Source: Cellvibrio sp. 79 (GTDB lineage: Bacteria > Pseudomonadota > Gammaproteobacteria > Pseudomonadales > Cellvibrionaceae). Taken from it: 64,000 bases of DNA. Below, piece by piece: positions 25,106 to 34,285 of this stretch; the first letter of the stretch is position 1; every line of letters starts with the position of its first letter. Below the pieces are notes generated by a model that searched no databases, was not told the DNA's origin, and saw nothing but the letters and a program-made list of their open reading frames with translations. The stretch is taken from NCBI GenBank assembly GCA_003056245.1, contig MVDH01000003.1, positions 516,187 through 580,186 on the forward strand. Direction: 5' to 3'. The translations under genes and the position numbers were made by a program.

Positions 25106-26509
25106 TTAATGGTGGGGCGATAACTCGTGCGCAATATGCTTCAAGTCATCGCTGGACTCAATGATATTCGCCACGGTCGTGTACGCTTTTTCCGGATCAA
25201 GATGCAAATCCTCAAACACCTGCGGGGGAATCGCCAACTTGGGACCACGGCCAATGCTGTGTTGTTGCAGCAAACGCTGGGCAACAAAAATCAACTTGGC
25301 GTAAGTGGCATATTCGCCCTGGTAATCAGGATTGTTTTGATGACGCAGACCCGAAACCACCTCTTCCGGCATTGACCAGAGTGACATCAAGGTCGCCGCC
25401 AGTTGCTCGCGGGTTACGCCCAACAAATGACGCTCAATCGCCTGATGGTTCACATGCGGGTTGGCATCTGCCAATTCGCAATAACTATGGAAATACGGCG
25501 GGAACACCTCGGCTAGAATCAGATAGCCAAAGTTGTGCAACAAACCACACAGATAGGCCATACCGAAGCTGGGGCGATGATCGCGCGGAATAGCCGTTAC
25601 CAAACCTTCAATGGTCGCCGCCATATAAACTGCTTGCTGCCAATAGGGGAGCGCACCGTGTGGGCCCTCTTTGGGAATGGTCATGGCCTTGCCCAGCGAC
25701 AAACCGAGCGCAAGGTTAAGCACCATATCAAAACCCAGCACACGCACTATGGCATCGTGGATGGATTTGATTTTTCCCGGCGCAGAGTAATAAGGCGATG
25801 CGGCCCAACTCACTACTTGTGCAGCCAAGCTCGGATCCGTTTCGACGATTTGTGCTAAATCGCTGATATCCGCATTCGGATTTACACGCAGTTTGATAAT
25901 GCGCTGGGCCGTGTCGGACAGCGGTGGTAATTCAAGGGTTTCTTCCAGGCGCTGCTTGACACGCAGTTGGGTAAAGTTGCGCACCGCGCCGAGAATCTGG
26001 TCGGTATCACTGGTGCTGGCATCGTCAGCTTCCAATGGCTCAAGGGGGACGGCGATATCGCAGATAGTGGCGTCATCCATCATCTGCTGGAATTCTTCGC
26101 GGCTAAATCGCAACAGTTGCTTTTCATCGCCGGAATCGGCCAGTAATTCGCTGCGCTCGACAAGACTGCGATCAATCAGCGTCAATAAGCCTGCGAGCTT
26201 GGGCAGCGCCGGAATGGATTGGAGGTTGTGGGAACTGCAGAACTTCTGGATATCAGCGGGGCTGGAAGCATGTAACTCGCGACCCAACTGGCGATTTACC
26301 GCTTTTAGATCCAGTAAGCGGTCGGCGGCATAAATTACCTGCACCCGCCCTTTGCCATCCTGCAATATCACTGATTTGGCCGCACTCATGGTACGTAGAT
26401 GCTGGTCATGCCAAAGCGCTCGCTCATTTTCGGATACAGGCACTTCAGCCACCTGATATTGTACATTTTGCTTGTTGAGCAGAGATTGAACACTCGTAGG
26501 GACTGACAC
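25106..26509 (-). CDS. YbaK/aminoacyl-tRNA deacylase-like domain fused to HDOD
   Basis: 467-residue cytoplasmic protein with two modules. Residues about 1-155 resemble the YbaK/ProX editing domain (SVQSLLNKQNVQYQVAEVP, SVILQDGKGRVQVIYAADRLLDL, ...IDRSLVERSELLADSG), normally used to hydrolyse mischarged tRNA. Residues about 190-400 are an HDOD domain (LPPLSDTAQRIIKLRVNPNADISDLAQIVETDPSL across the first helices; GLLHNFGYLILAE), an HD-GYP relative without a full catalytic HD pair that acts in signalling. The same fusion occurs beside recG/oxyR in pseudomonads. Whether the YbaK part is still catalytic is unclear. The 26510-26782 interval upstream holds no gene. Confidence 0.83.
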   Translation of the reverse strand: MSVPTSVQSLLNKQNVQYQVAEVPVSENERALWHDQHLRTMSAAKSVILQDGKGRVQVIYAADRLLDLKAVNRQLGRELHASSPADIQKFCSSHNLQSIPALPKLAGLLTLIDRSLVERSELLADSGDEKQLLRFSREEFQQMMDDATICDIAVPLEPLEADDASTSDTDQILGAVRNFTQLRVKQRLEETLELPPLSDTAQRIIKLRVNPNADISDLAQIVETDPSLAAQVVSWAASPYYSAPGKIKSIHDAIVRVLGFDMVLNLALGLSLGKAMTIPKEGPHGALPYWQQAVYMAATIEGLVTAIPRDHRPSFGMAYLCGLLHNFGYLILAEVFPPYFHSYCELADANPHVNHQAIERHLLGVTREQLAATLMSLWSMPEEVVSGLRHQNNPDYQGEYATYAKLIFVAQRLLQQHSIGRGPKLAIPPQVFEDLHLDPEKAYTTVANIIESSDDLKHIAHELSPHH

Positions 26510-26782
26510 AGCCTACTCCTCTCATTATATGTAACTGGTTGATATTCATAGGATTAGGCAACTCTGACCGGCTTATCGATAGTGAGTGTAATGCAGCGAG
26601 AGCAATTCTCATATAGCCGGATTACACAATTACCCATGAGGCCGGTTTTATCTGCTAATCAATCTTTCCAAGCATAGTCGAGATTTCCTTACGCACTTGG
26701 CATTTACTACGACAAAACCACTCTATATGCCGAAAAATGGATCAGTTCTCATACAGTCAATGAAATAAACGCCATTTGGTTA

Positions 26783-28903
26783 TTAAACCTGCAAATAGCG
26801 ATGATTTTGTCCTAACCAGCGCGCGACCAGTTGCTCACATAACAGGGGGTACTCACTCATCAATAGCAGCGCCGCCTCTTTTACTTCCGGCAATAAATGA
26901 CTATCACGCTGCAAGTCGGCAATGCGAAATTGCATCTCGCCGGTCTGGCGGGTACCAAGCACTTCACCGGGACCGCGCAATAGCAAATCCTGCTCGGCGA
27001 TATAAAAACCATCGCTGCTCTCACGCATGACCCGCAAACGCTCACGGCTATTTTGCGATAGCGGTGAACCGTAAAGTAAAACGCAGTGGCTGGCCGTTGA
27101 ACCGCGCCCTACCCGCCCGCGCAACTGATGCAATTGCGCCAGCCCGAGGCGTTCCGGGTTTTCGATGATCATCAAACTTGAGTTGGGCACATCGACGCCC
27201 ACTTCGATCACCGTTGTTGCGACCAACAGATCCACTTGGCCAGCTTTAAAAGCCGCCATCACCTGCTCTTTTTCCACCGGTTTCAAACGCCCGTGAATCA
27301 AACCAATCCGCAAGTGCGGGAGGGATTCCGCCAGGCTGGAAGCCGTCGCTTCGGCGGCTTGGGCTTCGAGTGCTTCCGATTCTTCAATCAAGGTACACAC
27401 CCAGTAAGCCTGCCGCCCCTGTTCACATGCGAGACGTACCCGCTCAATCACTTCCTCGCGCCGCTGATCGCTAATTACGACGGTTGTTACCGGAGTCCGG
27501 CCCGGCGGCAATTCATCAATCACCGAACAATCCAGATCCGCGTAAGCACTCATCGCCAGTGTGCGCGGGATGGGCGTGGCGGTCATAATTAACTGGTGCG
27601 GCCGCAGTTTTGAAGATGGCTGATTTTCGATGCCAATCGTGCCTTTTTCTGATAAAGATAGGCGCTGATGAACGCCAAAGCGATGTTGCTCATCAATCAC
27701 AATTAGCCCTAGGTCAGCGAAAGCCACCTGCTCTTGAAAAAGCGCATGGGTGCCTACGATAACTTCCGCCTCACCACTGGCAATTGCCGCCAACTGGATG
27801 CGACGCTCGGCAACTTTAAGCTTGCCGGTGAGCCAACCCAGCTTGATACCCAGCGGCTCCAGCCATTTGCCAACGTTGATGCGATGCTGTTCGGCAAGGA
27901 TTTCCGTGGGCGCCATAATCGCCGCCTGTTTCCCGCTGGATACTGCTGCCAGCGCTGCCAGCGCTGCCACTACTGTTTTGCCCGAGCCCACATCGCCCTG
28001 CACCAGCCGCAACATGGGAACCGGTTTGGCGATATCGGCAACAATCTCGCAAACTACACGTTCCTGCGCACGCGTCAGGCCAAATCCCAATTGATCCAGA
28101 AAACATTTTTTCAGCGTGGGGCTCATGCGCAAACCGGTTGCACCATCCGCCTGGGTTTCGCGGCGTAACAATAATAAACTCAGGTGATGCGCCAATAATT
28201 CCTCGAACGCCAAACGCTGTTGGTAAGGATGCTCGCCATCCATTAGCAGTTGGACATTGGCCGTCGCCGGCGGTTGATGGAGGTAGCGGAGCGCATCCGC
28301 CAATGGAATCTGATTAAGTTTGCGGCGTACCGGTTCAGGCAGCAATTCGCCTAACGCGTGCTTGTCCAGCCAGGTCAGCGCCTGCAGGGCAAGGCTGCGC
28401 AAGCGTGGCTGTGTCAGCCCTTCGGTGGCGGGATAGATGGGGGTGAGTGATTGATCCAGTGGTAAGGGCGCCGCCTCATCCAGATATTCATATTCCGGGT
28501 GATACATTTCCAAGCCGGAAGCGCCGCGACGGGTTTCACCGAAAATCCGCAAGCGAGTACCGGCTGTTAATCGTTGTTTTTGGGCGTTATTGAAATGATA
28601 AAAGCGCAGCGCGATGGTTCCGGTGCCGTCCTGGACTTTGCAAACCAAACTACGCCGCTTCCCAAACACCACATCACAAACGCGCACCTCGGCCTCAATC
28701 ACCGCGTTAAGGTTAGGCTGTAACGCGCCTATGGGCGTGACACGGGTGCGATCCAGATAACGCAGGGGTAAATGCAAGAGAACATCTTGCAGGCTAAATA
28801 AGCCTATCTTCGCCAACTTTGCAGCCAAACTGGCGCCAACGCCTTTCATCGCGCTGACGGGGATTTGCTCCAGGGTTTTACCACTGGCGATACCGGCATT
28901 CAT
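26783..28903 (-). CDS. recG: ATP-dependent DNA helicase RecG
   Basis: Fork-reversal and branch-migration helicase of 706 residues. N-terminal wedge/OB domain (about 1-180; MKGVGASLAAKLAKIG, FYHFNNAQKQRL), helicase motif I GDVGSGKT, motif II DEQHRFG, motif III MTATPIPRTL, motif V ATTVIEVGVDVPNSS and motif VI QLRGRVGRG. The C-terminal RecG wedge-interacting region is complete (LLLRGPGEVLGTRQTG). It lies 21 bp downstream of oxyR on the same strand, as in pseudomonads, so co-transcription is likely. Confidence 0.97.
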   Translation of the reverse strand: MNAGIASGKTLEQIPVSAMKGVGASLAAKLAKIGLFSLQDVLLHLPLRYLDRTRVTPIGALQPNLNAVIEAEVRVCDVVFGKRRSLVCKVQDGTGTIALRFYHFNNAQKQRLTAGTRLRIFGETRRGASGLEMYHPEYEYLDEAAPLPLDQSLTPIYPATEGLTQPRLRSLALQALTWLDKHALGELLPEPVRRKLNQIPLADALRYLHQPPATANVQLLMDGEHPYQQRLAFEELLAHHLSLLLLRRETQADGATGLRMSPTLKKCFLDQLGFGLTRAQERVVCEIVADIAKPVPMLRLVQGDVGSGKTVVAALAALAAVSSGKQAAIMAPTEILAEQHRINVGKWLEPLGIKLGWLTGKLKVAERRIQLAAIASGEAEVIVGTHALFQEQVAFADLGLIVIDEQHRFGVHQRLSLSEKGTIGIENQPSSKLRPHQLIMTATPIPRTLAMSAYADLDCSVIDELPPGRTPVTTVVISDQRREEVIERVRLACEQGRQAYWVCTLIEESEALEAQAAEATASSLAESLPHLRIGLIHGRLKPVEKEQVMAAFKAGQVDLLVATTVIEVGVDVPNSSLMIIENPERLGLAQLHQLRGRVGRGSTASHCVLLYGSPLSQNSRERLRVMRESSDGFYIAEQDLLLRGPGEVLGTRQTGEMQFRIADLQRDSHLLPEVKEAALLLMSEYPLLCEQLVARWLGQNHRYLQV

Positions 28904-28924
28904 AGGATCAGTAACAAGAATCGC

Positions 28925-29833
28925 TTAATGGCGAGTGGATTTAATCGCCTCGCGCAATGCATCAATCGCCTTATGACGGGGGAAACTGGCGCGCCACGCG
29001 AGTGCGACAGTACGGCTGGGCGATGGCTCGGTAAATGGGCGAGTTACCAATACATCGGAACTGTAAAGCGAACTATCGGCCGCGGATACCGGCAGAATAG
29101 TTAATCCCAACCCTGAAGCCACCATGTGCCGCAATGTTTCGAGCGAACTTCCTTCAGCCGCGGTACGGACGTTATTTGCAGACTGCTCGCCGTGATGCTG
29201 CAAGTTCGGGCAGGTAGTTAGCACTTGATCGCGGAAACAATGCCCTTCGCCTAATAACAATAATTGCTCGCTGTTCAAATCGGCCGGATTAAGCGCTTCT
29301 TTAGCGGCCAATGGGTGATCTTTAGGCATCAACACCACAAAACGCTCTTCATATAACACTTGCGTCACCACATCCGGCTCTTCAAATGGCAAAGCAATAA
29401 TGATCACATCCAGCTCACCATTACGCAGCTTTTTACGCAGGTTGTGGGTATAACCTTCTTCTACGTAGAGTGGCATTTTGCTGGCTTTTTGTTGCAGGTG
29501 GGGAATAAACTTCGGCAGCAAATAAGGTCCGATAGTGAAAATCGCCCCAACGGACAAGGGGCTGCTGAGCTGGTCTTTCCCCGCATCCGCCAGGTCTTTG
29601 ATGGCCGCAGTTTGCTCCAGCACCAGATTCGCCTGGGCCACGATTTGCTCACCCAATGGCGTTGGTTGCACACGGGATTTGGTACGCTCAAACAATGCGA
29701 CACCCAATTCATCTTCCAGCTTCTTCACTGCGATACTCAAAGTTGGCTGACTGACATAGCAGCGATCAGCCGCGCGGCCGAAGTGTTGTTCCTGGGCGAG
29801 GGTAACTATGTAGCGCAGTTCAGTAAGAGTCAT
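28925..29833 (-). CDS. oxyR: Hydrogen peroxide-sensing regulator OxyR
   Basis: LysR-type activator of 302 residues from ATG 29833 (MTLTELRYIVTLAQEQHFGRAA), which matches the OxyR N-terminus exactly; a longer open frame upstream is not OxyR-like. The winged HTH is at about 1-60 (YVSQPTLSIAVKKLEDELG). The redox cysteines C199 and C208 in GHCFRDQVLTTC fall at the same numbers as in E. coli OxyR, so disulfide sensing should be conserved. It would induce catalase, peroxiredoxin and related genes, none of which are in this window. Confidence 0.95.
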   Translation of the reverse strand: MTLTELRYIVTLAQEQHFGRAADRCYVSQPTLSIAVKKLEDELGVALFERTKSRVQPTPLGEQIVAQANLVLEQTAAIKDLADAGKDQLSSPLSVGAIFTIGPYLLPKFIPHLQQKASKMPLYVEEGYTHNLRKKLRNGELDVIIIALPFEEPDVVTQVLYEERFVVLMPKDHPLAAKEALNPADLNSEQLLLLGEGHCFRDQVLTTCPNLQHHGEQSANNVRTAAEGSSLETLRHMVASGLGLTILPVSAADSSLYSSDVLVTRPFTEPSPSRTVALAWRASFPRHKAIDALREAIKSTRH

Positions 29834-29945
29834 TGTGCAGCTCCGGACGATGGACATTGGCTTGTTAGAATAGCTTAAAACTATCAGATAAAAGCCATTT
29901 ATCAAATGGCTAATAACCTATCTACTCCACAAAAAAGCAAATTCC

Positions 29946-30779
29946 ATGAAAAAAGTTTTAATTATTGGTTGCGGCGACATTGGCTTTCGATTGGCTCAGC
30001 ACCTTAATCCGGATGCCTATCAAATCACGGGTATTCGACGCCATTGCCCGCCAGATACTTCCAAAATTCGTTATCAATCATGTGATGCACAAGATCTGTC
30101 GGCACTTAAAAAAACATTGAAGGAAGGCTTTAATATTATCGTAATCACCATGACGCCCGCGGAGCGAAGTGATGCGGGCTATGAACAAGCTTACGTCCAT
30201 ACCTGCCGGAATCTGATAAGTGCTTTAACTGACGCCAAACATCAACCCGAGCTGGTTATTTTTGTCTCCAGCACAGCAGTTTATGCGCAGGATGACGGCT
30301 CATGGGTAGATGAAAGCTCCCCCGCAGAGCCATTAAATTTTTCCGGAAAGCGCTTGCTGGAGGCCGAAGCCATTATCCGCAATAGCGGATTTCCCAATGC
30401 ATTGGTACGTTTTAGCGGCATTTATGGGCCGGGCCGCACCAGACTTATTGAGCAAGTAAAACAGAAGCGAGCTTCCGCCAGCTCTGCCTATACCAACCGA
30501 ATTCACGCGGAAGATTGCGCAGGCTTTCTAGCGCATCTGATCAATCGGCGTGAATCTTTAGCTCCAGTTTACATCGCCACAGATTCTGCGCCGGTGCCAA
30601 TGGTGGAAGTAGTCAGCTGGATTGCGGAACAACTTGGCATTGGAGATTTCCTTTCACCGGAAGCCACTAACGAACGCGGAAATAAAAAGCTGAGCAACGC
30701 ATTGATGCTGGCAAGCGGCTACACGCTTCGTTATGAAACCTGGCAAAAAGGCTATACCGAGATGCTCAACGAAACATAA
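29946..30779 (+). CDS. NAD(P)-dependent epimerase/dehydratase family protein (YeeZ-like)
   Basis: 277-residue atypical short-chain dehydrogenase. The N-terminal nucleotide-binding motif is GCGDIGFRLA (GxGxxG); further blocks are FVSSTAVYAQ with a likely active Ser/Thr, RFSGIYGPGRTRL and RIHAEDCAGFLAHL. The classical catalytic YxxxK is not seen in its usual place; FSGKRLLEAE occupies that position, as in YeeZ-like proteins. Substrate unknown. Divergent from oxyR with about 110 bp between the starts, and ended by a strong bidirectional terminator. Confidence 0.8.
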   Translation: MKKVLIIGCGDIGFRLAQHLNPDAYQITGIRRHCPPDTSKIRYQSCDAQDLSALKKTLKEGFNIIVITMTPAERSDAGYEQAYVHTCRNLISALTDAKHQPELVIFVSSTAVYAQDDGSWVDESSPAEPLNFSGKRLLEAEAIIRNSGFPNALVRFSGIYGPGRTRLIEQVKQKRASASSAYTNRIHAEDCAGFLAHLINRRESLAPVYIATDSAPVPMVEVVSWIAEQLGIGDFLSPEATNERGNKKLSNALMLASGYTLRYETWQKGYTEMLNET

Positions 30780-30783
30780 GAAC

Positions 30784-30814
30784 AAAAAAACCCGGACCAG
30801 TGCCGGGTTTTTTT
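30784..30814. terminator. Bidirectional terminator between the epimerase and OmpA-family genes
   Basis: A7-CCCGG (30784-30795) and CCGGG-T7 (30803-30814) with a 7-nt loop; perfect 12-bp stem with A/T-tracts on both sides. It serves both convergent genes. Confidence 0.9.
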
Positions 30815-30833
30815 ATGACTCCCAAAACCAGAA

Positions 30834-31871
30834 TTACTTGGTTTCAGTTTTGGTCACTGCGGTAGATACCTGACCCACTACACGACGGTTTTGTTCGCGA
30901 CCAGGAGCAGTAGTGTTATCTGCAACAGGCTTGGCTTCACCGTAACCAATCGCCTTCACACGATCTGCACTAATGTTGTACTTGGTAATCAGTGACGCTT
31001 TTACCGAATCAGCACGGCTTTGTGACAGTTTCTGGTTGTATGCATCAGAACCCTGGCTGTCGGTATGACCTTCAACAGTTACCACTGTGTCAGCATATTG
31101 GTTCATGAAAGTAGCCAGCTTAGCCACTTCGCCTTCAAATTCCGGCTTGATGATCGCTTTAGCGGTATCGAAAGTGATTTTCAGCTCAATCGATACAGTC
31201 TCGGTCAACTTCAATGAACAACCAACCGCATCAACCTTATGGGTTTTTGGGGTGTCAGGGCACTGGTCTTTTGAATCCAGCACGCCATCACCGTCAGAAT
31301 CTTTCTCTGGCTCCGGAGCGACAACTACTGGCGCGGCTTTAACAGGCGCAGGTGAACCACCGAACAGGTAGCTGATACCAGCATTCAAGGCCAAGTCGGT
31401 GTATTCGTTATCCAGGCTATTGAATGCACGCACATCAGTGCGGAATTCCCAATTGCCACCCAGATTACGCTTAACACCAGCACCCAGATTTAACAGGGTA
31501 TCGCGATGGGATTCATCGTTATCCCACTCGATTTCCTGGTCGCCTACACCAAAAGCAACATAGGGGCGCCACAGGCTTTCAGTGTTGATGTGATACAGAG
31601 CATCCAAACGATATTGGGTACCATCAGCATCTACACCACCAGACTGGGTCTCTGTGCTGTAACGGCTGGCGACTGCATCCAAAGTCCAGTTTTCATCCAA
31701 AACATAACCAAACCCCAAACCCCAGGTGTTGGCATCTTCGATAGGCTCTTCAAAGAAAGTACGGCCAAAGTCGGCGTGAACTTCGAATTTATGGTTATCG
31801 GCGCTGGCACCGGCAGAAATTGCAGCAATAGCGGCAGACAAGGCTAATACGTGTGTGTTTTTTATGGCCAT
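30834..31871 (-). CDS. OmpA/OprF-family outer membrane protein
   Basis: 345 residues from ATG 31871 after GGAG. Signal peptide (about 1-24, ending ASA-D), an eight-strand beta-barrel (about 26-185) of the OmpA type, a short calcium-binding thrombospondin-3-like spacer (DSDGDGVLDSKDQCPDTP), and a C-terminal OmpA domain (about 225-345) that binds peptidoglycan (VEGHTDSQGSDAYNQKLSQ, GYGEAKPVADN, NRRV). It anchors the outer membrane to the cell wall and may act as a slow porin. Likely highly expressed, with a terminator right after it. Confidence 0.93.
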   Translation of the reverse strand: MAIKNTHVLALSAAIAAISAGASADNHKFEVHADFGRTFFEEPIEDANTWGLGFGYVLDENWTLDAVASRYSTETQSGGVDADGTQYRLDALYHINTESLWRPYVAFGVGDQEIEWDNDESHRDTLLNLGAGVKRNLGGNWEFRTDVRAFNSLDNEYTDLALNAGISYLFGGSPAPVKAAPVVVAPEPEKDSDGDGVLDSKDQCPDTPKTHKVDAVGCSLKLTETVSIELKITFDTAKAIIKPEFEGEVAKLATFMNQYADTVVTVEGHTDSQGSDAYNQKLSQSRADSVKASLITKYNISADRVKAIGYGEAKPVADNTTAPGREQNRRVVGQVSTAVTKTETK

Positions 31872-32054
31872 TTCGTTCTCCGTTGAAAAATAGCGAGGTT
31901 CCAAAAAGACAATCTGGTTATCTTTAATTGATCGAGAACCACAGACTGCGAAAAATTAAGACCGTTACCGATCCGTAAAGTTACACCTGCTGAATTCCGT
32001 TTCATGATTATTTTCAGGTGCTTACCTTAGCAAATTAAAGCGATATATGCCAAT

Positions 32055-32801
32055 TTACGCTGTTTTTTTGAACAACAAATCCCAAACCCCATGACCGAGG
32101 CGCTCACCGCGTTTTTCAAATTTAGTGACCGGACGGTAATCTGGCCTAGGAGCGAAACCGGTTTCCGTGAAGTCTGTCGCAAAACCTGTCGCACTATTCA
32201 TTACTTCCAGCATATGTTCGGCATAAGGTTGCCAGTCAGTTGCCATATGCAGAACGCCATCCATTTTTAGTTTCGGACGCAATTTCTGGATAAACGCGGG
32301 CTGGACAATCCTCCGCTTGTGGTGCTTTTTCTTATGCCATGGATCCGGAAAGTACAACTGCAACCGGTCAATGCTGCCATCGGGAATACAATCTTCCAGG
32401 ACATCCATTGCATCAGCCATATATACCCGCAGATTGCTTAACCCTTGCTGACTGGCAGTACTTATTAATCGGCCAACGCCCGGTGGATGCACTTCAATGC
32501 CGATGAAGTTCTTATCCGGCTCATTCGCAGCCATTTCCAACAGGGAGTCACCCATTCCAAAACCGATTTCAATTACCAACGGCGCTTGCCGGCCGAAAAC
32601 CACGTCAGGATTGATAGCACCATTAAATAAGCTTAAGCCCATTCCTGGCCAATACTTATCAAATGCGTTTTTCTGGCCAACAGTAATACGGCCGGCACGA
32701 ATCACAAAACTGCGGATGGATTTGGGTTTAAATTCAGGCTTGATAAGAAAGCCTTCCTCACCGCTTTCAAGGTCGGGAGTTAGTTCGGGAAGCTCAGACA
32801 T
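32055..32801 (-). CDS. trmB: tRNA (guanine-N7-)-methyltransferase TrmB
   Basis: 248-residue SAM-dependent enzyme that makes m7G46 in tRNA. SAM site EIGFGMGDSLLEMA, then GIEVHPPGVGRL, the substrate loop YFPDPWHKKKHHKRR and a conserved C-terminal TKFEKRGERLGHGVWDL. The N-terminal 40 residues (SIRSFVIRAGRIT) are normal for the family. Co-directional with the DUF423 gene 30 bp upstream. Confidence 0.95.
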   Translation of the reverse strand: MSELPELTPDLESGEEGFLIKPEFKPKSIRSFVIRAGRITVGQKNAFDKYWPGMGLSLFNGAINPDVVFGRQAPLVIEIGFGMGDSLLEMAANEPDKNFIGIEVHPPGVGRLISTASQQGLSNLRVYMADAMDVLEDCIPDGSIDRLQLYFPDPWHKKKHHKRRIVQPAFIQKLRPKLKMDGVLHMATDWQPYAEHMLEVMNSATGFATDFTETGFAPRPDYRPVTKFEKRGERLGHGVWDLLFKKTA

Positions 32802-32831
32802 AAGGAAGTTCAGATAAATAAGAGAGAAATA

Positions 32832-33215
32832 TCAGGATTCGGATTTCATTCGCCAGCCAGCAACAGCCAGCAATACCCAACCCACAAGAAAAAACAGACC
32901 ACCTAACGGCGTTACCGGCCCCAACCAACGCGGTGCCCCCATCGCCAAGGCGTATAGACTGCCGCTAAACATCAGGCTGCCCAGTATAAAGGCGCAGCCG
33001 CTGGCTTTTAACCCCGCTGTAGCAGGTTTATGGATTAACAGAAACGCTACAATCAGAATTGCTAATGCATGATACATCTGGTATTGGACCCCGGTTTTGA
33101 CGACGTCAATCATTTCCGGTGCCAGCACCTTATTTAAACCATGCGCAGCAAAAGCCCCTACAACTACAGCAAAAAAGCCGCTAAAGGCGGCGATAATAAT
33201 ATAAAAGCGGGCCAC
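32832..33215 (-). CDS. DUF423 (YgdD-like) inner membrane protein
   Basis: 127 residues from GTG 33215, which follows GAGAGG with 7 nt spacing; another GTG lies five codons earlier. Four hydrophobic segments and the DUF423 signature (GAFAAHGL and YQMYHALAIL) are clear. Family function is unknown; it is a small membrane protein of the inner membrane. It precedes trmB in the same direction and follows the rpoH terminator. Confidence 0.85.
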   Translation of the reverse strand: MARFYIIIAAFSGFFAVVVGAFAAHGLNKVLAPEMIDVVKTGVQYQMYHALAILIVAFLLIHKPATAGLKASGCAFILGSLMFSGSLYALAMGAPRWLGPVTPLGGLFFLVGWVLLAVAGWRMKSES

Positions 33216-33259
33216 AGAATTGCCTCTCACCTATCAATATCAAGAACATCGCAACAATA

Positions 33260-33286
33260 AAAAAGCCGCGCGTGGCGCGGCTTTTT
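33260..33286. terminator. Terminator of rpoH
   Basis: AAAAAGCCGCGC (33260-33271) pairs with GCGCGGCTTTTT (33275-33286), loop GTG: a 12-bp stem with U-tract on the minus strand, 20 bp after the rpoH stop. Confidence 0.9.
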
Positions 33287-33305
33287 AAGCGATAAATAAC
33301 TTTAA

Positions 33306-34166
33306 TCAAGCTTCAAGCATCATGGTTTTCACTTTATTCATCGCATTTTTTTCCAACTGGCGAATACGTTCTGCAGATACTCCATATTCTGCGGCCAAGT
33401 CGTGCAATGTCGCCTTATCATCGTTCAACCAACGGCGCTGCAAAATAACGCGGCTGCGATCATCGAGCTTTTCCAACGCTTTTTCCAAACCATTCACGTT
33501 GGATTCCTCCCAGTTGGACTCTTCCAAACGTAGTGCAGGATCATAACGGTTGTCTTCCAGATAATGAGCCGGAGCTACGTAATTATCATCTTCGTCATCT
33601 TCACCCGCATCAAAACCCGCATCATAAGAGGCGAGGCGACCTTCCATCTCGCGCACTTGTTTGACATCTACACCCAGATCCTGAGCAACGGCCTGAGCCT
33701 CATCATTGCTTAACCACGCAAGACGCTTTTTAGCACCACGCAAATTGAAGAATAATTTGCGCTGCGCCTTAGTGGTGGCGATTTTAACAATGCGCCAATT
33801 GCGCAGAATAAATTCGTGAATCTCGGCTTTGATCCAGTGAACAGCAAATGAAACCAAACGCACGCCCTTGTCCGGGTCGAAGCGTTTTACTGCTTTCATC
33901 AAGCCGACATTACCTTCCTGAACCAGATCACCAAGAGGCAAACCATAGCCATTATAGGAACGGGCGATATGCACAACAAAACGCAGGTGCGCCATAACCA
34001 GTTTACGGGCAGCGTCAAGATTGCCATTTTGATTCAGGTCACGTGCCAGCTCTTGCTCTTCTTCTACAGTAAGAATTGAAAAGTTGCTAACCGCTTGAAC
34101 ATAGGCATTCAGGTTTGCACCGGGGGCAAGGATGCCTATAGGTTGCAGACTTGTGCTTGTGCTCAT
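33306..34166 (-). CDS. rpoH: Heat-shock sigma factor RpoH (sigma-32)
   Basis: 286 residues from ATG 34166 with GGAGGT upstream. Region 2 (about 50-120; [25 protein letters not shown] split by the core-binding helix) is followed by the RpoH box QRKLFFNLR, the diagnostic sigma-32 element needed for regulated degradation, and region 4 ([32 protein letters not shown]). Position next to ftsYEX is the same as in enterobacteria and pseudomonads. It directs chaperone and protease genes. Confidence 0.96.
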   Translation of the reverse strand: MSTSTSLQPIGILAPGANLNAYVQAVSNFSILTVEEEQELARDLNQNGNLDAARKLVMAHLRFVVHIARSYNGYGLPLGDLVQEGNVGLMKAVKRFDPDKGVRLVSFAVHWIKAEIHEFILRNWRIVKIATTKAQRKLFFNLRGAKKRLAWLSNDEAQAVAQDLGVDVKQVREMEGRLASYDAGFDAGEDDEDDNYVAPAHYLEDNRYDPALRLEESNWEESNVNGLEKALEKLDDRSRVILQRRWLNDDKATLHDLAAEYGVSAERIRQLEKNAMNKVKTMMLEA

Positions 34167-34285
34167 GATTACCTCCAGTAACAGTGTGGCCCGAGTGTAA
34201 CACCTGATTATTTGTTCCGCCAGCATCGAAAAAGTTCACTGAACGGGGATTTTGCACCACTTCACAACCCCGTTCACTATGGGGA

